In this document: piece after piece, positions 28,961-36,293 of the stretch | Position numbering within the stretch: position 1 is the first letter of the stretch | Layout: each line of letters starts with the position of its first letter | Assembly (NCBI GenBank): GCA_045536305.1 | Contig: JAZSNH010000073.1 | Coordinates: 1 to 38,048, forward strand | Reading direction: 5' to 3' | Length of the DNA stretch: 38,048 bases | From: JAISGQ01 sp045536305 | GTDB taxonomy: Bacteria > Bacillota > Clostridia > Oscillospirales > Acutalibacteraceae | Notes under the pieces: generated by a model | What the model was told of the DNA's origin: nothing | Databases searched by the model: none | Seen by the model: only the letters and a program-made list of their open reading frames with translations | Program-made: the position numbers and the translations under genes

Positions 28961-29277
28961 AGATTTGCTTTGTGAGTTTAACACTTAGCTGTAATCCGGT
29001 ATCCCGGTGCAACTATTTCATCGGACTCACCTTTTCATTAGATTTTTAGTCATATTAAACAGGAATGAAATTATTATTTATATAAAATTTTTAATATAAT
29101 ATACACTCGCCTGAATTTATCGGATGGTGATTTCCGTTTATACCATTGTGCCTTGTTTCTGCGGCTGTTAGCCGCTGTATTTCAGATAAGCGTATTAGAT
29201 TATTTTATAATACTTTTTTCTCCGTTATCAACGTATTTTCGGATCACTTATCTGCGTATTATTTTGTTTCCGGCTTT
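28961..29277. other. AT-rich intergenic stretch with a degenerate leader copy
   Basis: No protein gene of normal size is visible. On the minus strand, GGTGAGTCCGATGAAATAG near 29031-29013 resembles the start region of the 27-codon frame upstream of it (GGTGGATCCGATGGAATCA near 29370-29352) but stops at codon 3. The rest is AT-rich with tracts of T and A. Confidence 0.4.
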
Positions 29278-29361
29278 TTATCGGTGCTTAGATAATTTGC
29301 CGCGGCAGATCCCACGGTTATTATCTAAGCTCAAGCGGTGCGCTGTGTTTATTGATTCCAT
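29278..29361 (-). CDS. Candidate 27-aa peptide gene folded as a hairpin
   Basis: Minus strand: ATG at 29361, stop TAA at 29280-29278, peptide MESINTAHRLSLDNNRGICR-GKLSKHR (27 aa, basic, one Cys). AAGGAGGTGG is five bases upstream of the ATG, and TTGACA-N17-TATATT lies at 29435-29407. The coding sequence contains the perfect 11-bp dyad GCTTAGATAAT/ATTATCTAAGC with an inner CCGTGG/CCGCGG pairing. It could be a translated regulatory leader, a small peptide, or a structured RNA that happens to have a frame. No other gene is found downstream on this strand for ~300 bases. Confidence 0.55.
   Translation of the reverse strand: MESINTAHRLSLDNNRGICRGKLSKHR
29286..29330 (-). other. Strong dyad inside the 27-codon frame
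   Basis: GCTTAGATAAT (29286-29296) and ATTATCTAAGC (29320-29330) are exact inverted copies, with inner CCGCGG/CCACGG on the plus strand. No T-run follows on either strand, so it is not an ordinary terminator. Confidence 0.75.
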
Positions 29362-29406
29362 CGGATCCACCTCCTTAAATTTGTTTTACTTCCTGTTTCC
29401 GTTTAT

Positions 29407-29435
29407 AATATAACACGTCTTTTGGTATTTGTCAA
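29407..29435 (-). promoter_or_regulatory. Consensus promoter for the 27-codon frame
   Basis: Read on the minus strand: TTGACA (29435-29430), 17-base spacer, TATATT (29412-29407). Transcription should begin near 29400. Confidence 0.85.
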
Positions 29436-29493
29436 CACTTATTTCAAAAAATAATAAAAAATTTTATTTATTTTGATAACCTGCAATTGCCAC

Positions 29494-29522
29494 TTGACTT
29501 GAGATTGCTTTGCGGTTAAAAT
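29494..29522 (+). promoter_or_regulatory. Promoter of the DUF1292 gene
   Basis: TTGACT at 29494-29499, a 17-base spacer and TAAAAT at 29517-29522. Transcription should start near 29529, which excludes the ATG at 29525 as the translation start. Confidence 0.8.
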
Positions 29523-29554
29523 AAATGGTAAGGGACACGAAGGGAGAGAGAACA

Positions 29555-29836
29555 GTGGCCGGTGAATATGGTATGAATATAGTTACCCTCGTTGATGGAG
29601 AGGGCGAACAGATGGAGTTTGAGATTCTCGATGCAATAGAAACTGATGACGGAAGATATATAGCTTTGCTTCCGATTCCGGAATCGGGCTCTGAAAGCGA
29701 CGGAGAATATTTTATTCTGCAGGTCGTTTCGGGCGAAGGTCAGGACGAATTGATCGAGGTAGAGGACACCGAATTGATGGATACGCTGGCGGATATCTTT
29801 GAGGGCCGCTTTGAAGAGCTTTACGGCGGAGAATAA
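29555..29836 (+). CDS. DUF1292 (YrzB-like) acidic protein
   Basis: 93 aa starting with GTG at 29555: GGGAG lies eight bases upstream and the transcript starts near 29529, so the ATG at 29525 is rejected. NIVTLVDGEGEQMEFEILDA, then IETDDGRYIALLPI and EYFILQVVSG are the DUF1292 pattern, followed by an acidic end (ELIEVEDTELMDTLADIFEG). In Bacillus these proteins lie beside yrrK/yrzL (alaS region); the role is not known. The protein is small, beta-rich, strongly acidic. The long-stem RNA follows on the same strand. Confidence 0.92.
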   Translation: MAGEYGMNIVTLVDGEGEQMEFEILDAIETDDGRYIALLPIPESGSESDGEYFILQVVSGEGQDELIEVEDTELMDTLADIFEGRFEELYGGE

Positions 29837-29849
29837 TTTAAAATTACGG

Positions 29850-29878
29850 TATACATCAATTGTGCCTGAGCATAATAT
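29850..29878 (+). promoter_or_regulatory. Candidate promoter of the 6S-like RNA
   Basis: TATACA at 29850-29855, a 17-base spacer and TAATAT at 29873-29878; start expected near 29885. Confidence 0.55.
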
Positions 29879-29884
29879 GTAATG

Positions 29885-30106
29885 TAGATCAACCGGATTG
29901 CCGGTCTGCCCGGATCGCGGACAGGTGCTTTTATAACCCTACATTTTTGATATAAGGGAGTCCTTTTGCTCCGGCGGGGGATTGCAGACCTCCCGGCACG
30001 GTCTCAGAGCCGTGTTGGACGAAGGGAGCGTGAAGCCGTTGGGGGGACACCCACCTGCTTGTGGTAGGCAGGTTATCAAAAGCACGATACGACCGGGCGG
30101 GCATAT
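29885..30106 (+). ncRNA. ssrS: 6S RNA (SsrS)-like regulatory RNA
   Basis: No protein frame of merit is present. The ends fold together: GCCCGG (29908-29913) with CCGGGC (30093-30098), then GTGCTTTTATAACC (29925-29938) with GGTTATCAAAAGCAC (30071-30085, one bulge). Inside are CACGG/CCGTG near 29996-30013 and GGGGGGACACCCACCTGC near 30041-30060. A ~220-nt RNA with a long closing helix, a central open region and terminal hairpins is the 6S plan, and its CCCTACA and GGACACCCACCT parts look like those of clostridial 6S. 6S RNA mimics an open promoter and binds sigma-A RNA polymerase. Other possibilities are another large structured RNA; RNase P, tmRNA and SRP RNA motifs are absent. Confidence 0.7.
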
Positions 30107-30122
30107 ATAAATAAGCAATACG

Positions 30123-30156
30123 AGAGAGAGCAGTTTTACTGCTCTCTTTTGGTTTT
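30123..30156 (+). terminator. Terminator of the 6S-like RNA
   Basis: AGAGAGCAG and CTGCTCTCT pair around TTTTA, followed by TTTGGTTTT. Confidence 0.85.
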
Positions 30157-30161
30157 GCAAT

Positions 30162-30199
30162 AAAAAGGCGTACACCTCATTTTGGTGTACGCCTTAAAA
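30162..30199 (-). terminator. Terminator of the proBA-containing operon
   Basis: On the minus strand AAGGCGTACACC and GGTGTACGCCTT pair around AAAATGA, followed by TTTTATTG. It lies just after the 758-aa gene. Confidence 0.9.
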
Positions 30200-30202
30200 T
30201 TA

Positions 30203-32479
30203 TTATTTTTCAAGTGCGCGGATAGCACTTACATAATAGCTTCCGTCATCCAATGCGTTGAGTACATATTCCATTTCCTTGTAATATTCGGAGCCTTCCA
30301 TGGTTTCCTCGGTGGCGCTGATATAGCCAACCTCAAGGAGAACCTGAGTGCGTGAACCGATGTGACTTATTTTTATTATTTCAGGCTCGATATCACCGCT
30401 GGTAGTAACAACATGGAAGCAGTTGTCTGCGGCGCTATAGTAATAGATCATTTCGTCCTCAATGGCATACATGACGGTATAGTCGATAGCAAAGGTGCTT
30501 CCAAACAGTACCTTTCCCGACTTTTCGACATCTGCCGCAGGTATCAGCAGTCGAGTTTCGTTTTCGACCTCCAGCGCGGTGTAGGTCTGATCGTTTGCAG
30601 CCTCGCCGTAGGTAAGGCGGTTTATGGCTGCTTCCACCAGAATATTGTTGTCCACCGAGGTGATGGTTTCAAAGGGTTCGGGATCGGCGTTGACAACGGG
30701 AAGGATAAATTTTGCGTAATCTGTCTGGGAGCCGGAAGAATTTGAGCCGGACGGAATGCCCTTGATAAACCATACGACAACAAAAATGAAGCCGATAATG
30801 GCGAAGGCCATGGTAACTCCGCCTATTATTGCCGAAGCTCTGCGGCGTTGGCGCTTATCTTTAATAATCATGTCGTCTCCTTCCTCCAGCCATTGCTCAA
30901 AGAAATCATCATCATCAAAGTCGGGAGCAAGACCCGGTGTTGATGCAGAGAATACGGCAGTGGCTTCTTCGGGGCGTTTTTTTCTGATAAACAGCGTTTC
31001 ATCCTGAGCAACTCCGGGAGAGTATGCCGAAGGATCGGCAAGCTCCGATGAAATTCGTGTCTCAAAGTTGCGTCGTTTTGCAGGGGTGGGTGCAGTGAAT
31101 GTGGGGAGAGTCACAACAGCGTCGTCCTCATATTCAGGCTCTGAATCGGAGTCAGTCTCGTCGTGCTCAGTCTCGACTGCATTTTTTTCTGAAGGAGTAT
31201 AGACTTTTATATCGTCTTCTTCATCGGTATCATTTTCCGTTTCGGCCACCGAGCTGTTTTCATCGGGAATGTCGGCATCGGTAAGCTCAGCGCTTTCGTC
31301 GGAACTGTCAGCTTCGGAAAGCTCTTCTTCGGCTTCTGCGTCGCTGATATCATCAGATATCTCCTCGTCTGCTTCGGCTTCTTCCCCGACAGAGTCGGAT
31401 ATATCGCTCTGCTGTGCGTCATCGTCAGCTATGATATCTGCGTTTTCGTTCTCGGAAGACTGCTCCTTGGTGAGAGAAATGTCGTCGGCTGCAGGAATAT
31501 CGGCCGCTTCGTCCTGTTCGTTGTCATCGGAAACGGCATGCTCGTCTTCGGCGGGCTCATCTGCTGATTCTTCGTTTCCGTCATCAGGCGTATCTTCTGC
31601 AAAAGGCTCTGCCGTATCGGACAAAATAACGACACCGTCGGTAGCATCGCCTGCTTCTTCTGCCGAAGTTGCTGCGGCGGTTTCTTCGGGAATATCGGGT
31701 TCATCGGCGGTGATGACCTCAACCGCTGATGATGGTATGACAATAGGTATTACTGCAGTGCCTGCATTATCCTCGTTTGATTTTTCGTCAATGCCCGTAT
31801 CAGGTACAGTGACAGAAGCGGCAGAGGGATTTTTCTTCCTCTTTTTATTGTTTACCGCAGCAAACTGAGCGGCACCTGCAACAGGGAATGCTGCGGTGAT
31901 ATCCTTCTCGGGCTCAGACTGCGAAACGGGAGCGGCAGGGGGGGGCATCTGCTTTGAGGGTATCGGAGGCGCCGTGCGAAGTCGCTCTGCCTCGTCAATG
32001 GCACTCTGCCTGATCTCGTTAAGGTGCTGATCTTTATCGGTATTCGACGAGCCTCTGTAATTTGCGGAAGCTCGCGCTGCCTGCTGCATTGCCACCTGAG
32101 CGCGCCGTGTTTGCTTGCCGCGTCTGGCGGCCTCCTGTGCGCTGCGATTGCTCTGAGAGCGCGAAGACTGATTTTGTGCTTTTGGGCTGTTATTATTTGG
32201 AGAGGCCTCTCCCGAATGGGACATATTCGCACGCTCCTCATAAGCATGGAGACGAGCCTGCTCCTGTTCGCGCTCAAGCTGCTTTATGCGGACAGGGTCA
32301 ACGCTTTCGGGATGATATATGCGATCGGCCGAAGCCGTTCCGGGCGGAAGGTAGCCGGTGTACGGATTTGGTTTGTTGTATCTTTCGCTGTAACGACCCG
32401 GGCGCTGATTGCCGCTGGAATTATAGCGTGACGAAGGCGATGAGCCTGTTCGCTGTGATCCCGAATTGTTATTTGCCAT
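30203..32479 (-). CDS. Large acidic single-pass membrane protein (758 aa)
   Basis: 758 aa. Residues 1-~190 are Ser/Asn/Gln/Arg rich with a helical KQLEREQEQARLHAYEERAN stretch; residues ~200-460 are long acidic, low-complexity repeats of Glu/Asp/Ser/Ala (EEAEADEEISDDISDAEAEE, SEADSSDESAELTD). A Lys/Arg cluster KDKRQRRRASAII leads into one membrane helix (about 549-572, GGVTMAFAIIGFIFVVVWFI). The C-terminal ~180 residues lie on the other side, in a beta-rich domain (YAKFILPVVNADPEPFETIT, EAAINRLTYG, LRLIPAAD-like). I do not recognise it; a long disordered cytoplasmic part with an outside domain is inferred. AAAGGAGGTG precedes the ATG. It follows proA by 39 bases with no terminator, so it is the last gene of that operon. 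Confidence 0.8.
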   Translation of the reverse strand: MANNNSGSQRTGSSPSSRYNSSGNQRPGRYSERYNKPNPYTGYLPPGTASADRIYHPESVDPVRIKQLEREQEQARLHAYEERANMSHSGEASPNNNSPKAQNQSSRSQSNRSAQEAARRGKQTRRAQVAMQQAARASANYRGSSNTDKDQHLNEIRQSAIDEAERLRTAPPIPSKQMPPPAAPVSQSEPEKDITAAFPVAGAAQFAAVNNKKRKKNPSAASVTVPDTGIDEKSNEDNAGTAVIPIVIPSSAVEVITADEPDIPEETAAATSAEEAGDATDGVVILSDTAEPFAEDTPDDGNEESADEPAEDEHAVSDDNEQDEAADIPAADDISLTKEQSSENENADIIADDDAQQSDISDSVGEEAEADEEISDDISDAEAEEELSEADSSDESAELTDADIPDENSSVAETENDTDEEDDIKVYTPSEKNAVETEHDETDSDSEPEYEDDAVVTLPTFTAPTPAKRRNFETRISSELADPSAYSPGVAQDETLFIRKKRPEEATAVFSASTPGLAPDFDDDDFFEQWLEEGDDMIIKDKRQRRRASAIIGGVTMAFAIIGFIFVVVWFIKGIPSGSNSSGSQTDYAKFILPVVNADPEPFETITSVDNNILVEAAINRLTYGEAANDQTYTALEVENETRLLIPAADVEKSGKVLFGSTFAIDYTVMYAIEDEMIYYYSAADNCFHVVTTSGDIEPEIIKISHIGSRTQVLLEVGYISATEETMEGSEYYKEMEYVLNALDDGSYYVSAIRALEK

Positions 32480-32518
32480 TTCCGAACACCTCCTTTACTC
32501 TTAATTGATGTCTGAAGC

Positions 32519-33769
32519 TTACTCTCTTATCTGACCTGAACCGAGAATTATATATTTCTGACTTGTCAGGTGCTTTAAACCCATAGGTCCTCTTGCGTGA
32601 AGCTTTTGGGTTGAAATGCCGATCTCTGCGCCGAGACCGAATATACCGCCATCGGTAAAACGGGTCGAAGCATTTACATAAACTGCGGCAGCCTCTACCT
32701 CGGAAGTAAATCTGCGTGAAGCATTGTAATCGCTTGTAATGATAGCCTCGCTGTGACCGCTCGAATATTTTGCGATGTGGTCGAGCGCATCATCAAGACT
32801 GTCAACAACTTTACATGCGAGTATATAATCAAGAAACTCGGTTTCATAATCTGCATTTTCTGCAGGGACTACCTTTTCGCCGAGGATGGACTGTGTTATT
32901 TCACAGCCTCTTATTTCTACGTTCTTTTCGTCGAGTCTGGCAGTGATGGCAGGCAGTACTCTTGTTGCTATATTTTTGTGGATAAGGATCGTCTCAATGG
33001 CATTGCATACGCTCGGACGGCTGGTTTTTGCGTTGTATATAATGTTTGCCGCCATATTGATATCTGCCGATTCATCAACATATACATGGCAGTTGCCGAC
33101 ACCTGTTTCAATAACGGGGACGGTGCTGTTTTGTACGACAGACTGTATAAGTCCTGCGCCGCCTCTGGGAATAAGCACGTCGAGGTATTCGTTCAAGCGC
33201 ATAAGCTCGGTTGCAGTCTCGCGCGAGGTATCCTCAACGAGAGCTACGCAGTCCTCGTCAAAGCCTGACTCCTCAAGTGCCTTGCGGAGAATGGCGGTGA
33301 TCACGAGGTTTGAATTTATGGCAGCGCTGCCTCCGCGAATTATACATGCGTTTCCTGCCTTGAAGCAGAGAGCCGCCGCGTCGCTAGTAACATTGGGGCG
33401 TGCTTCGCAAATGATTCCGCATACTCCGAGGGGAACACGGACACACTTGATTTCGAGACCCATATGGCCTATACCGCCGCTGATTATCTCGCCGCAGGGA
33501 TCGGGGAGAGCTGCGACATCTCGTATACCCTGAGACAAGCCTTCGATTCGAGCCTCTGTAAGCTTGAGACGATCGATCAGACCCTCCTTCATGCCGCTGG
33601 CAGCGCCTGCTTCGACATCCTTTGCGTTAGCCTCAAGAATAGCCTGTACATTAGCGTCAAGAGCATCTGCCATTTTAAGCAGAGCCTTGTTTTTATCTGC
33701 GGTGGAAGCACATGCGAGAGCTCTTGCGGCGCGCTTTGCATTCTGCCCCATCAGCTTTAAATCTGTCAT
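32519..33769 (-). CDS. proA: Gamma-glutamyl phosphate reductase
   Basis: 416 aa, the usual length. It reduces gamma-glutamyl phosphate to glutamate semialdehyde with NADPH, step two of proline synthesis. LGVCGIICEARPNVTSDAAA near 117-136 and RGGSAAINSNLVI near 144-156 are typical; the catalytic Cys is in RPSVCNAIETILIH near residue 255; ARGPMGLKHLTSQKYIILGS ends the protein. The ATG at 33769 follows AAGGGGCG and lies 32 bases after proB. proB and proA order is the normal one; the operon also carries the barnase/barstar genes before and an acidic protein after. A separate proC is not in the window. Confidence 0.97.
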   Translation of the reverse strand: MTDLKLMGQNAKRAARALACASTADKNKALLKMADALDANVQAILEANAKDVEAGAASGMKEGLIDRLKLTEARIEGLSQGIRDVAALPDPCGEIISGGIGHMGLEIKCVRVPLGVCGIICEARPNVTSDAAALCFKAGNACIIRGGSAAINSNLVITAILRKALEESGFDEDCVALVEDTSRETATELMRLNEYLDVLIPRGGAGLIQSVVQNSTVPVIETGVGNCHVYVDESADINMAANIIYNAKTSRPSVCNAIETILIHKNIATRVLPAITARLDEKNVEIRGCEITQSILGEKVVPAENADYETEFLDYILACKVVDSLDDALDHIAKYSSGHSEAIITSDYNASRRFTSEVEAAAVYVNASTRFTDGGIFGLGAEIGISTQKLHARGPMGLKHLTSQKYIILGSGQIRE

Positions 33770-33801
33770 ATATGTTTTCGCCCCTTAACTTGATAATTAT
33801 A

Positions 33802-34599
33802 TCATTTCTTTGCTTTCTTTGCAACAAAATGAGTGCCGATCTGTTCGCCCTCGATTATCCTCAGAATATTTGAGGGATAATCTCCTGCACATATATATGT
33901 TTCAATTCCAGCATTGCATGAACGTGATGCGGCATCGAGCTTGGTTATCATGCCGCCTGTGCCTCGGTTTGAGCCGCTGCCGCCTGCCAATGCACGTATA
34001 TTATCGTCAATGCTCAGAACGACGGGAAGACGTACCGCATCGGGGTTTGTGCGCGGATCGCTGTCAAAAAGGCCGTCCATATCGGTAAGCATGATAAGCA
34101 TGTCGGCGTTTATGAGAACAGCAACGATCGATGACAGATTATCGTTATCACCTATATTATGTCCTGACAGCTCGTCAACGCTCACGACATCGTTCTCATT
34201 TACAACGGGAATAACACCCATTTTAAGAAGCTCTTCCATGCAGGTCACAACATTGTCCCGTCTGTGATCGTTGTCGATAACGTCGCCCGTTATAAGCACC
34301 TGAGCGGTTTTTCTGCCGTACTCACCGAAGAATTTATCGTACATATACATAAGCTCGCACTGACCGACTGCGGCGCAGGCCTGACGAGCCGCTATTTCGG
34401 TAGGTCTGCAGTTAAGGCCGAGCTTGCTGACACCGACGCCTATAGCGCCGCTGGTGACCAGAACGACCTCTCTGCCTGAATTGCAGATGTCGGAAATGAC
34501 CCTGCAAAGCTTGTCGATCCTTCCGATATTGGGTTTTCCGTTTTCATAGGTCAGTGTAGATGTTCCGACCTTGACCACAATACGCATTGAGTCTGCCAA
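33802..34599 (-). CDS. proB: Glutamate 5-kinase
   Basis: 265 aa, TTG start. It phosphorylates glutamate with ATP, committing it to proline. Motifs: VVKVGTSTLTYENGKPNIGR near 8-27, VLVTSGAIGVGVSKLG near 46-61, VINDNDVVS-like VVNENDVVSVDE near 130-141, NIGDNDNLSSIVAVLINADM near 146-165 and GGMITKLDAA near 217. The normal C-terminal PUA domain (~100 aa) is absent, as in many shorter ProB forms. The TTG is preferred over the ATG four codons further because GGAGGGG is six bases upstream of it. It begins 18 bases after the barstar gene, so the same transcript serves both. Confidence 0.96.
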   Translation of the reverse strand: MADSMRIVVKVGTSTLTYENGKPNIGRIDKLCRVISDICNSGREVVLVTSGAIGVGVSKLGLNCRPTEIAARQACAAVGQCELMYMYDKFFGEYGRKTAQVLITGDVIDNDHRRDNVVTCMEELLKMGVIPVVNENDVVSVDELSGHNIGDNDNLSSIVAVLINADMLIMLTDMDGLFDSDPRTNPDAVRLPVVLSIDDNIRALAGGSGSNRGTGGMITKLDAASRSCNAGIETYICAGDYPSNILRIIEGEQIGTHFVAKKAKK

Positions 34600-34617
34600 T
34601 TTTTACCCCTCCGGTAG

Positions 34618-34884
34618 TCAATTCAGAGTTATTCTCAGGTGCAAATTTTCTTCTGCGGAGTCGAGCATGACCTTGATAATACGCGCTCCGTAGCCGTTCA
34701 TTGCATTCTTAAGCCGTTCGCTGCCCTTGATGATTATTTCCGTGTCCTCCATACGTTCTGTAAGAAGATCGTGCAGGGCATCGAGATTTTTTCCGTAGTA
34801 ATCGGGAAAGGAAAGCCTTCTCGCAATATGAGCGTGCGCCTTTTCCCTTGTTTTCATAAAACGTGAATATATTTTTATTTCCAT
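34618..34884 (-). CDS. Barstar-family ribonuclease inhibitor
   Basis: 88 aa, the size of barstar. MEIKIYSRFMKTREKAHAHI, then LSFPDYYGKNLDALHDLLTE carries the family's LP/FPxYYGxNLDALxDxLTE helix, whose acidic residues and Asp block the RNase active site, and LHLRITLN closes the sheet. The start codon overlaps the end of the barnase gene by ten bases and GGAG sits ~9 bases upstream inside that gene, so translation is coupled. As the inhibitor is cytoplasmic, it protects the producer before the nuclease is exported. proB follows 18 bases later. Confidence 0.95.
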   Translation of the reverse strand: MEIKIYSRFMKTREKAHAHIARRLSFPDYYGKNLDALHDLLTERMEDTEIIIKGSERLKNAMNGYGARIIKVMLDSAEENLHLRITLN

Positions 34885-35642
34885 TTGCCTGTCTCCGTAT
34901 CGTACTGAACAAAGCTTTCGTAATGGTCATCGGTATAGAAGATAAGACCGTCGTTTGAATAAACTATACGCTTTGCGTTTCTGTTGCCCTTTTTGTAATC
35001 GATGTCGCACTCGTAGTATTGTCTGTTCTTTTTCTGAGGAAGCAGACCTTCATAGTTGCCGAACTTATCGCCGCCGATGCTCTTGCCGGGAGCGGCCTGT
35101 GCAACAGTGCTGTATTTACTCTTCCAGCCAAGCTTTTCGGCTTGCTTTTTTGTTATATAGTTCGGAGGCAGCTCGCCGTAGGCGGCAAGATATGCCGCGA
35201 CCTCGTTCTTTGTATTGTAGCTCTCACCGTAAGAAACCTTTGCACCCTTCGATTTGGTGGTAGTGGTTGTTTTTTCGGTAGTCGTGGTCTTTTCGGTGGT
35301 GGTAGTGGTTTTCTTTGAAGTAGTTTTCTTTGAGCCGGTTGTAGATTCGGATGTGGTGGTTTTTTCCGAAGGCTCCTCGTCAGAATCGCCGCCTGCATCG
35401 GCGTCGGTGGAGGACATTGCCGCATCATAGCCTTCGCCGTCCGTATCGGATTCGGTCGAAATTATGCTTTCATCGTTTTCGGGTGCGCTCAGATCGGTGC
35501 CGGAAACATTTTTATCCGAGCCGAGGGAAGAAACAGAGAAGACAAGAGAAACAACGAGAATAAGAGCAATTATTCCGTAGATTATCTTGGTCTTTGTGTC
35601 AAACTTTTTCCATTTCTCAACAAATTGTTTCAGTTTGTCCAT
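34875..35642 (-). CDS. Membrane-tethered barnase-family ribonuclease
   Basis: 255 aa. MDKLKQFVEKWKKFDTKTKI is a short basic start, then one membrane helix (about 20-40, IIYGIIALILVVSLVFSVSS). Residues ~41-135 form an outside, acidic then Thr/Lys-rich linker (KTTSKKTTTTTEKTTTTEKT). The last ~120 residues are barnase: AAYGELPPNYITKKQAEKLG, GKSIGGDKFGNYEGLLPQKK, YYECDIDYKKGNRNAKRIVY, DDHYESF. By alignment with barnase the general base Glu-73, Arg-83, Arg-87 and His-102 are all kept (ECDIDY, NRNAKR, DDHYE), so it should be an active guanyl-preferring RNase. The ATG follows GGGAGTGAG. The inhibitor gene overlaps its end. Confidence 0.95.
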   Translation of the reverse strand: MDKLKQFVEKWKKFDTKTKIIYGIIALILVVSLVFSVSSLGSDKNVSGTDLSAPENDESIISTESDTDGEGYDAAMSSTDADAGGDSDEEPSEKTTTSESTTGSKKTTSKKTTTTTEKTTTTEKTTTTTKSKGAKVSYGESYNTKNEVAAYLAAYGELPPNYITKKQAEKLGWKSKYSTVAQAAPGKSIGGDKFGNYEGLLPQKKNRQYYECDIDYKKGNRNAKRIVYSNDGLIFYTDDHYESFVQYDTETGKWK

Positions 35643-35808
35643 GCAATACTCACTCCCGATAAGGTAGATATTCAATATATTTTAACATGGCAAACCGTTC
35701 TTTTCCACTATATAATGCAAAAAAATATAAAATATCCATATATGATAAAAAGAGCCACCCATAAGGGCGGCTTATTGGTTAATTGTGGAGATTGAAAATC
35801 GTTTTCGG

Positions 35809-35890
35809 CATTTGATTTGACGCCTGTGTCGTAGGGGAGTCCCTTGCGGGCTCCCGTTATTTTATTTTAAAAAGCTCAATGCGCTAATTG
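35809..35890. repeat. 82-bp direct repeat, copy 1
   Basis: Identical to 36897-36978 except at 35879 (A versus C). It contains GGGAGTCCC-TTGC-GGGCTCCC, a perfect-looking hairpin followed by TTATTTTATTTT, and begins with CATTTGATTTGACGCC. It lies between the barnase operon promoter region and the HTH regulator gene. Confidence 0.95.
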
Positions 35891-35937
35891 GTCTCTGCAG
35901 ACTGTCATCCTTAATACACAAAAAGTAATAAAATAAT

Positions 35938-36153
35938 TTATTTCTTATTTGATTTATCTAATCCCAGCAGATAATCTGCACTGACATTATAGAATTTACA
36001 TAAAGCTATAAGATGGCGTATAGGCATTTCGTTTTCGCCGTTCTCATAACGGGAATATACCTGCTGTGTTGTGCCAAGAAATTCAGCAACCTGCTTTTGA
36101 TTCAAATCATTATCACACCTGAGTTCTCTCATGATCTCAACGTATGTCTTCAT
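35938..36153 (-). CDS. XRE-family helix-turn-helix regulator
   Basis: 71 aa: MKTYVEIMRELRCDNDLNQK, QVAEFLGTTQQVYSRYENGE, then NEMPIRHLIALCKFYNVSAD YLLGLDKS. The Cro/C1-type HTH spans about residues 6-60 and the YLLGL end is usual. Binds DNA as a dimer. The ATG at 36153 is preferred because AGGAGG is seven bases upstream; an earlier in-frame start lacks it. It is divergent from the zinc-ribbon gene, and the dyad at 36207-36224 between them is a likely operator. It lies inside the two 82-bp repeats. Confidence 0.94.
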   Translation of the reverse strand: MKTYVEIMRELRCDNDLNQKQVAEFLGTTQQVYSRYENGENEMPIRHLIALCKFYNVSADYLLGLDKSNKK

Positions 36154-36200
36154 AGCAATACCTCCTGCCAATGATGATACGTTACATCAGATATGGGGTA

Positions 36201-36229
36201 TTGACTTTACACTAAATGTGGTGTATATT
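36201..36229 (+). promoter_or_regulatory. Promoter and operator of the zinc-ribbon membrane gene
   Basis: TTGACT at 36201-36206, a 17-base spacer and TATATT at 36224-36229. The spacer contains TACACTAAATGTGGTGTA, an imperfect dyad (TACAC/GTGTA) overlapping the promoter, as expected for a repressor site. Confidence 0.75.
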
Positions 36230-36293
36230 ATAATCAAAAAAGTAATCTGATAAAAGTATTCTCACTTTTTTCGGATTAACAGGAGGAAATGAA

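Noticed and set aside
29939..30175. 78-codon minus-strand frame
   Set aside because: Lies antisense to a strongly structured RNA and covers its terminator; no start signals.
31269..31868. Serine-rich plus-strand frame
   Set aside because: Mirror image of the acidic repeat coding region on the other strand.
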